64,000 nucleotides of DNA from CAHJXG01 sp964235485. GTDB taxonomy: Bacteria > Pseudomonadota > Alphaproteobacteria > Acetobacterales > Acetobacteraceae. The notes under the pieces were generated by a model. It saw only the letters and a list, made by a program, of their open reading frames with translations, had not been told where the DNA came from and ran no database searches. The stretch covers positions 8,714-72,713 of the forward strand of contig CAXSAZ010000020.1 in NCBI GenBank assembly GCA_964235485.1, in the 5' to 3' direction. The position numbers and the translations under genes were made by a program. Below, piece by piece: positions 58,997 to 64,000 of this stretch (the stretch's first letter is position 1; the number at the start of each line of letters is the position of its first letter).

Positions 58997-59584
58997 ATGA
59001 GAGTTCTCGTTGCCACGCTGCTGCTCGGGGTCGCCGTCCCGGGCCTTGCCTTCGCCCAAACAAGCAGCGCCCCGACGCTGACCGCCAGCCACGCGCGCTC
59101 GGCCATGACAGACTTTGGCTGCTCCGCCGTCCACTCGGTCGCCATCGCGCCGGACGGCGCATACCACGGCACGTGCACCAAGGGCGGCAGCACGATCAAC
59201 GTGAAAATGGACAAGGATGGCAAGGTTTCCCAAACCACGGGCGTCCAGCACGTGACCGAAGGCCGCGCCCGCTACGCCATGACGGAGTTCGGCTGCACCA
59301 ACATCTCCGCGCTGGACACCGGCCCCGGTGGCATCTGGCACGCCCAATGCAACAAGGGCGGGGCGCCGGTGCAGGTCATGGTGGATGAAAAGGGCGTCGC
59401 CAGCACCACCAAGCTCAAGCACATCACCGAGCCTGCCGCCCGTTCCATGCTGACCAACTACGGCTGCGCCAACCTGTCCGCGTTATCCATGGGCGCGGAT
59501 GGCGCCTGGTACGGCCAATGCACCAAGGGCGGCAGCACCCAGCGCGTCACCGTGAGCAGCTCCGGCCAGGTGGCCACCAGGTAG
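58997..59584 (+). CDS. Secreted protein made of three cysteine-paired repeats; function unknown
   Basis: A 195-aa exported protein with a signal peptide (VLVATLLLGVAVPGLAFAQ). The mature part is three tandem units of about 53 residues, beginning ARSAMTDFGCSA, RYAMTEFGCTN and RSMLTNYGCAN. Each carries a second Cys in a GTC/AQC/GQC-KGG turn (YHGTCTKGG, WHAQCNKGG, YGQCTKGG) and, in the first two, an xHxTE end. Each repeat thus has one Cys pair likely to form a disulfide. The pattern recalls PepSY-like small beta domains, but I cannot assign it. AAAGGGAG precedes the ATG. Confidence 0.8.
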   Translation: MRVLVATLLLGVAVPGLAFAQTSSAPTLTASHARSAMTDFGCSAVHSVAIAPDGAYHGTCTKGGSTINVKMDKDGKVSQTTGVQHVTEGRARYAMTEFGCTNISALDTGPGGIWHAQCNKGGAPVQVMVDEKGVASTTKLKHITEPAARSMLTNYGCANLSALSMGADGAWYGQCTKGGSTQRVTVSSSGQVATR

Positions 59585-59593
59585 CGTCACCAC

Positions 59594-59620
59594 GCAGGCG
59601 GACCGGTCCGGTCCGCCTGC
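59594..59620. terminator. Hairpin after the triple-repeat gene
   Basis: GCAGGCGGACC (59594-59604) and GGTCCGCCTGC (59610-59620) form a perfect 11-bp stem with a five-base loop ten bases past the stop codon. There is no T-run, but the position and stability suggest a transcript end or mRNA-protecting structure. Confidence 0.6.
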
Positions 59621-59756
59621 CTCGCCGGCATGGAGCGCGGCCTCGGCAGCGGTTTATGTTGACCAGGCGTTGAATGACTGCCCATTGATTGACCGCCATG
59701 CACGATCCTGCCCCGCATGGGCGCGCGTCTTTGTGAACCCGTTGGAGTTTTACTGA

Positions 59757-60785
59757 ATGAAGCGAATCACCTCCTTGATCGCCTTGCTGCTCGGCGCCGG
59801 GCTGGCCTTCTCGCCGCCGGCCAAGGCCCAGGGCAGCGGGTCGGCGACCATCGACGCCATCAAGTCCCGCGGCCAACTGGTGTGCGGCGTGTCCACCGGC
59901 GTCGCCGGGTTCTCGCTGGCGGACAGCAAGGGCGTGATCCAGGGCATCGACGCCGACACCTGCCGCGCCGTCGCCGCCGCCATCCTGGGCGACGCGAACA
60001 AGGTGCGCTTCGTGCCGACCACCACCACCAACCGCTTCACCGCGCTGCAATCGGGCGAGCTTGACCTGCTGGTCCGCTCGACCACCTGGACCCTGGGCCG
60101 CGAGGCCAACCTCGGCCTGGAGTTCGCTGGCGTCAACTTCTACGACGGCACCGGCTTCCTGGTGAAGGCTTCGGCCGGCGTGAAGTCCGTGAAGGACCTG
60201 GACGGCGCCACCATCTGCGTGCAGCCCGGCACCAGCACCGAGCTGGCCATCGCCGACTACTTCCGCCTCAACAAGCTGAAGTTCACCCCCGTGCTGATCC
60301 AGGACCTGGCCGAAATCCAGAACACCTACCTGGCCGGCCGCTGCGACAGCTACTCGACCGACGCCTCCGGCCTCGCGTCCTTCCGCTTCCAGCAGGGACC
60401 CAAGGCGGAGGAGCACGTGCTGCTGCCCGAGATCATCAGCAAGGAGCCGCTCGGCATGATGGTCCGCAAGGGCGACGACAAGTATTTCGACCTGGTGCGC
60501 TGGACCCTGTTCGCGATGATCCAGGCCGAGGAAAGCGGCGTTTCCAGCAAGAACATCGACGAGATGCTGAAGTCCACCAACCCCGACATCCGCCGCCTCG
60601 TCGGCACGGAAGGCGATCTCGGCAAGGCGTTGGGCGTCGATAACCGCTGGGCGGTGAACATCATCAAGGGCGTCGGCAACTACGGCGAGATGTGGGACCG
60701 CACCGTGGCGCCCCTGGGCATTCCGCGCGGGATCAACAACCTGTGGAACAAGGGCGGCCTGCACTACCCGCCGCCGATCCGCTGA
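59757..60785 (+). CDS. aapJ: General L-amino acid ABC transporter, periplasmic binding protein
   Basis: A 342-aa receptor with a signal peptide (LIALLLGAGLAFSPPAKAQ). AapJ-type features are seen: LVCGVSTGVAGFSLADSKGV, TTTTNRFTALQSGELDLLVR and PEIISKEPLGMMVRKGDD. It delivers polar amino acids to the AapQM channel. It is the first gene of the aapJQMP group and is followed by a strong hairpin, a usual way to make more receptor than permease. Confidence 0.93.
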   Translation: MKRITSLIALLLGAGLAFSPPAKAQGSGSATIDAIKSRGQLVCGVSTGVAGFSLADSKGVIQGIDADTCRAVAAAILGDANKVRFVPTTTTNRFTALQSGELDLLVRSTTWTLGREANLGLEFAGVNFYDGTGFLVKASAGVKSVKDLDGATICVQPGTSTELAIADYFRLNKLKFTPVLIQDLAEIQNTYLAGRCDSYSTDASGLASFRFQQGPKAEEHVLLPEIISKEPLGMMVRKGDDKYFDLVRWTLFAMIQAEESGVSSKNIDEMLKSTNPDIRRLVGTEGDLGKALGVDNRWAVNIIKGVGNYGEMWDRTVAPLGIPRGINNLWNKGGLHYPPPIR

Positions 60786-60814
60786 ACCGCCCAAGAAAAG
60801 CGCCTGAGTTGCCC

Positions 60815-60852
60815 AAAAATTGGGCCGCCCCCGTTCGGGGGTGGCCCTTTTT
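60815..60852 (+). terminator. Intrinsic terminator/attenuator between aapJ and aapQ
   Basis: GGGCCGCCCCCG (60822-60833) pairs with CGGGGGTGGCCC (60836-60847), with one G-T pair and a two-base loop. AAAAA precedes it and TTTTT follows. This is the best-formed intrinsic terminator in the window and probably lowers transcription of aapQMP relative to aapJ. Confidence 0.85.
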
Positions 60853-61008
60853 CGCGAAATTGGTTCATGGGGACCGTTGCCCCGCCGGGGATTAACAGGG
60901 CAGATTGCGGATATGCCGCCGTGACATGCCTCCATGGCACGGGCCGCATGGCATCCGCATCGCCAGCCTTGGCCGCGCCACCGTGGCTTGACTCTCAAGG
61001 AACCGCTC

Positions 61009-62220
61009 ATGTCCGGCGCTGTCGTCGATCCCCGCCTTTCGCCCGCGCGGGCCGCGCCCAGGAAAAGGCTGAGCCTGAGCTGGTCCGACCCGCGCTTCCG
61101 CAACATCGTCTGGCAGGTGCTGATCCTGGGCACGGTCGCGGCCATCGTTTGGTACCTGGTGCAGAACACCAGCCGCAACCTTGCTGCCCGGCGCATCGCC
61201 ACCGGGTTTGCCTTCCTCGGCCGCACCGCCGGCATCCCGATCGGGGAACACCTGATCGACTATGACCCGGCCATCAACACCTACGGCCGCGCCCTGCTGA
61301 TCGGCCTGCTCAACACGCTGAAGGTCGCGGTGGTCGGCGTCGTGCTCGCGACGGTCTGGGGCACGGTGCTGGGCGTTGCCCGCTTGTCGAAGAACTGGCT
61401 GATCTCCCGCCTCGCCGCGGTGTATGTCGAGGTCATCCGCGACATCCCGCTGCTGCTGCAATTGCTGTTCTGGTACTTGGTGCTGCAAGGCTTGCCGGCG
61501 CCGCGCAATGCCGCCCACCCGCTGCCGGGCGTGTTCCTGTCCAACCGCGGCATCAAGCTTCCCTTGGTCGAGTGGGAAGGCCCTTTCTGGTGGGCGCTGG
61601 CCGCCTTTGCGGTGGGCATCGTCGGCACCGTGGCCTGGTCGCGCACCGCCACCCGCCAGCAGGAAGCGACCGGCGTGCGGCCCAGGGTTTGGCCGGTCGC
61701 CTTGGGCTTGCTGGTCGGCTTCCCCCTCCTGGTTTGGGGGGCGCTCGGCGCGCCGTTTGCGGTCGAGATGCCCGTCCTGCGCGGCTTCAACTTCACCGGC
61801 GGCGCGACCCTCAGCCCGGAGTACGGCGCGCTGACCCTGGGCCTCGTCATCTACACCGCATCCTACATCGCCGAGATCGTCCGCTCCGGCATCCTCGCCG
61901 TGCCGACCGGCCAATGGGAAGCGGGCGGCGCCATCGGCCTCCGCTCCAGCACGGTGCTGCGCAAGATCGTGCTGCCCCAGGCGCTGCGCGTCATCATCCC
62001 GCCGATGACCAGCCAGTACCTGAACCTGACCAAGAACAGCTCGCTCGCGGTGGCCATCGGCTACCAGGACATCGTGTCCGTCGCCAGCACGACGCTGAAC
62101 CAGACCGGCCAGGCCATCGAGGGCATCGCCGCGATCATGGTGGTTTACCTCGTCATCAGCCTGTCCATCAGTGCTTTGATGAACTGGTACAACGCCAGGA
62201 TCGCCTTGGTGGAGCGTTAA
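61009..62220 (+). CDS. aapQ: General L-amino acid ABC transporter permease
   Basis: A 403-aa permease, larger than typical amino-acid permeases because of the long periplasmic insert that marks AapQ. Features: LSLSWSDPRFRNIVWQVLIL, TYGRALLIGLLNTLKVAVVG, VEVIRDIPLLLQLLFWYLV, and the EAA loop EAGGAIGLRSSTVLRKIVLP. AAGGA precedes the ATG at 61009. One base separates it from aapM. Confidence 0.92.
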   Translation: MSGAVVDPRLSPARAAPRKRLSLSWSDPRFRNIVWQVLILGTVAAIVWYLVQNTSRNLAARRIATGFAFLGRTAGIPIGEHLIDYDPAINTYGRALLIGLLNTLKVAVVGVVLATVWGTVLGVARLSKNWLISRLAAVYVEVIRDIPLLLQLLFWYLVLQGLPAPRNAAHPLPGVFLSNRGIKLPLVEWEGPFWWALAAFAVGIVGTVAWSRTATRQQEATGVRPRVWPVALGLLVGFPLLVWGALGAPFAVEMPVLRGFNFTGGATLSPEYGALTLGLVIYTASYIAEIVRSGILAVPTGQWEAGGAIGLRSSTVLRKIVLPQALRVIIPPMTSQYLNLTKNSSLAVAIGYQDIVSVASTTLNQTGQAIEGIAAIMVVYLVISLSISALMNWYNARIALVER

Positions 62221-62221
62221 C

Positions 62222-63421
62222 ATGTCGCACAGCACCACCCGCACCACCGCGGCGCTCGGGGAAGCCGCCCACGACCCGGTTCCCGCCATCGCCGGCCTTC
62301 CCGCCGCCCCCATCGCCGCCGAACGCGCCCGCCCGGCCGCCGGCCCCTTCGCCCCGGTGGCATGGGCGCGGGCCAACCTGTTCAGCGGCTGGCTGTCCAC
62401 CGCCGTGACCCTGGCGCTGATCTACCTGATCGCCCGCTGGGCCACCGGCTTCTTCGATTGGGCCGTGTTGCACGCGGTGTGGTCGGTGCCGCAAACGGCC
62501 GCCGGGCCGGACCCCTCGGCCTGCCGGGACGCGAAGGGGGTCGGCGCCTGCTGGGCGATGATCGGCGACAAGTATCGCTTCATCCTGTTCGGACGCTACC
62601 CCTATGAGGAGCAATGGCGCCCGGCCATTGTCATCGCGCTGTTCATCGGCCTGTATGCCGTTTCCGCCATGCGCCGGTTCTGGCGCAAGGAGCTGCTGCT
62701 CATCTGGATCGCGGTGCTCACCGCCATCGGCGTGCTGATGTGGGGCGGGGTGGGGGGCCTTGAGTTCGTGCCGCAGGACAGTTGGGGCGGCCTGCCGATC
62801 ACGCTGATCCTTTCGACCTTCGGCCTGGCCTTCGCCTTTCCGCTCGCCGTGGTGGTGGCGCTGGGCCGCCGCTCCACGGAGCTTCCGGCGGTCAGGATGT
62901 TGTGCGTGCTGTATGTCGAGCTGATCCGCGGCGTGCCGCTGATCACCCTGTTGTTCATGGCCAGCGTCATGTTCCCGTTGTTCATGCCGGAAGGCTTCAA
63001 CCTGGACAAGCTGCTGCGCGCCCAGGTCGCGATCATCCTGTTCGCCGGCGCCTACCTGGCCGAGGTGGTGCGCGGTGGGCTGCAGGCGCTGCCCAAGGGC
63101 CAATACGAGGCCGCTGACGCCTTGGGCCTGTCCTATTGGAAGAAGACCGGCCTCATCATCCTGCCGCAGGCGCTGCGCCTGGTGATCCCGCCCTTGGTCA
63201 ACACCTTCATCGGCTTCTTCAAGGACACCTCGCTCGTCCTCATCATCGGCATCTTCGACCTGCTGCTCGCCGGCAAGGTGGCGATCACCGACCCGATCTG
63301 GCAAGCCTACAGCACCGAGCTTTACCTCGTGCTCGCCGCGATCTACTTCGCCTTCTGCTACGTCATGTCCCGCTACAGCCGTGGGCTGGAGCAGGAATTC
63401 CGCCGGACCGCCCGGCGCTGA
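62222..63421 (+). CDS. aapM: General L-amino acid ABC transporter permease
   Basis: A 399-aa permease partner of AapQ. An Ala/Pro-rich N-terminus precedes the ARANLFSGWLSTAVTLALIY block; the second half has VLYVELIRGVPLITLLFMAS and the EAA loop EAADALGLSYWKKTGLIILP. GGAG lies before the ATG. It is followed by aapP after 58 bases. Confidence 0.92.
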   Translation: MSHSTTRTTAALGEAAHDPVPAIAGLPAAPIAAERARPAAGPFAPVAWARANLFSGWLSTAVTLALIYLIARWATGFFDWAVLHAVWSVPQTAAGPDPSACRDAKGVGACWAMIGDKYRFILFGRYPYEEQWRPAIVIALFIGLYAVSAMRRFWRKELLLIWIAVLTAIGVLMWGGVGGLEFVPQDSWGGLPITLILSTFGLAFAFPLAVVVALGRRSTELPAVRMLCVLYVELIRGVPLITLLFMASVMFPLFMPEGFNLDKLLRAQVAIILFAGAYLAEVVRGGLQALPKGQYEAADALGLSYWKKTGLIILPQALRLVIPPLVNTFIGFFKDTSLVLIIGIFDLLLAGKVAITDPIWQAYSTELYLVLAAIYFAFCYVMSRYSRGLEQEFRRTARR

Positions 63422-63479
63422 GCCGCCTGCGCTGCAACAGGGCGCCGCCGCGGAGCGGTGCCGAAGATAGGGAACCCCC

Positions 63480-64000
63480 ATGAGCCAAGCCGTATCCATC
63501 GCCCCGCTGCGCTCTTCCGAACCCCTCATCGAGACGACCGCCCAGCCGGCGATCCTGCTGGACCGCGTGAACAAATGGTACGGCGCCATGCACGTGCTGC
63601 GCGATGTGAGCCTCAGCGTCGGCCAAAAGGAGCGCGTGGTGGTATGCGGCCCGTCCGGCTCCGGCAAATCGACCATGATCCGCTGCATCAACCGCCTGGA
63701 GTCCCACCAGGAAGGCCGCATCGTCGTGGACGGCACCGAGCTGACCGACGACACCCGGGCGCTCGACACCATCCGGCGCGAGGTCGGCATGGTGTTCCAA
63801 TCGTTCAACCTGTTCCCGCATCTGACCATCCTGGAGAACTGCACCCTGGCGCCGATCTGGGTGCGCAAGATGCCGAAGGCGGAGGCGGAGGAACTGGCGA
63901 TGAGCTACCTGACCCGGGTGAAGATCCCCGAGCAGGCCAAGAAGTATCCGGGCCAGCTCTCCGGCGGCCAGCAGCAGCGCGTCGCCATCGCCCGCGCCCT
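63480..64000 (+). CDS. aapP: General L-amino acid ABC transporter ATP-binding protein, 3' end beyond the window
   Basis: The first 173 codons of the ATPase subunit. An N-terminal extension of about 20 residues is followed by the conserved AILLDRVNKWYGAMHVLRDV, Walker A GPSGSGKST near residue 58, Q-loop MVFQSFNLFPHLT, and the signature LSGGQQQRVAIARA at the window edge. Walker B and H-loop lie outside. AGGGA precedes the ATG at 63480. Confidence 0.92.
   Translation, partial: MSQAVSIAPLRSSEPLIETTAQPAILLDRVNKWYGAMHVLRDVSLSVGQKERVVVCGPSGSGKSTMIRCINRLESHQEGRIVVDGTELTDDTRALDTIRREVGMVFQSFNLFPHLTILENCTLAPIWVRKMPKAEAEELAMSYLTRVKIPEQAKKYPGQLSGGQQQRVAIARA

Noticed and set aside
59594..59620. Second TetR operator because it contains GGACCGGTCC
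   Set aside because: It is better explained as a perfect 11-bp hairpin directly after a stop codon, far from the TetR-controlled operon start.
1..64000. tRNA, rRNA or CRISPR arrays
   Set aside because: No tRNA-like T-loop and acceptor combination, no rRNA sequence and no regularly spaced direct repeats were found on reading through.
1..64000. Insertion sequences or prophage
   Set aside because: No transposase, integrase or phage structural gene is visible; the decayed gene scraps are explained by deletions and small duplications.

Overview
The window is very GC-rich, coding-dense DNA from what looks like an alphaproteobacterium, most likely Acetobacteraceae/Rhodospirillales (Roseomonas-like). 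This is inferred from codon use, the kdsB-pheA and chorismate mutase-hisC // metX-metW arrangements, an AapJQMP amino-acid importer, YejABEF, GluQRS and GlxBCD/GlnT genes. No rRNA, tRNA, CRISPR array, prophage or intact insertion sequence was seen. A perfect 16-bp ParB centromere site (parS) at 51055-51070 suggests that this is a primary replicon, possibly near its origin.

Region 1 (1-20.4 kb) is rich in nitrogen-compound uptake and catabolism. It holds the end of a dipeptide-type importer (DppD/F-like), a TRZ/ATZ-type amidohydrolase and gene scraps. Next is a tightly overlapped plus-strand operon: flavin monooxygenase, Pot-type ABC importer, then a creatininase-family hydrolase. On the minus strand a long overlapped operon follows: BMP-type binding protein, two permeases, formamidase, isochorismatase-type hydrolase, duplicated ATPase, cytosine-deaminase-like enzyme, cupin and CocE/NonD hydrolase, preceded by a flavodoxin-fold oxidoreductase. 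Together these suggest import of N-heterocycles or amides, stepwise hydrolysis and release of ammonia and formate.

Region 2 (20.4-33.3 kb) begins with the fused remains of a divergent AraC regulator/haloperoxidase pair. It continues with pirin, an MhqO-type ring-cleaving dioxygenase and an MhqD-type esterase, then an unknown membrane-anchored coiled-coil protein, uppP, an RRM protein and an AEC transporter. A five-gene operon follows, encoding an N-methylglutamate-synthase/GlxBCD-like complex, a GlnT/GmaS-like ligase and an XRE-cupin regulator. A free-standing ACT protein closes the region.

Region 3 (33.4-50.7 kb) holds a periplasmic trehalase, a NarL/LuxR-type regulator whose receiver domain lacks every phosphorylation residue, GluQRS, a Gfo/Idh oxidoreductase, pheA-kdsB, a Q-rich secreted peptide, a hisN-like phosphatase, and yejABEF fused translationally to an exported Mn-type superoxide dismutase. 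Converging on these are ohr and a catalase relic, then a DUF427 protein and a MATE exporter.

Region 4 (50.7-64 kb) contains a DUF1684 gene carrying parS, hisC, a chorismate mutase fused to a degenerate dehydratase-like domain, metX-metW, a TetR-controlled OsmC/acyl-CoA-dehydrogenase-like/sulfurtransferase operon, a triple-repeat secreted protein, and aapJQMP (aapP is cut by the window end). Five palindromic intergenic repeats of related sequence are scattered through the window.
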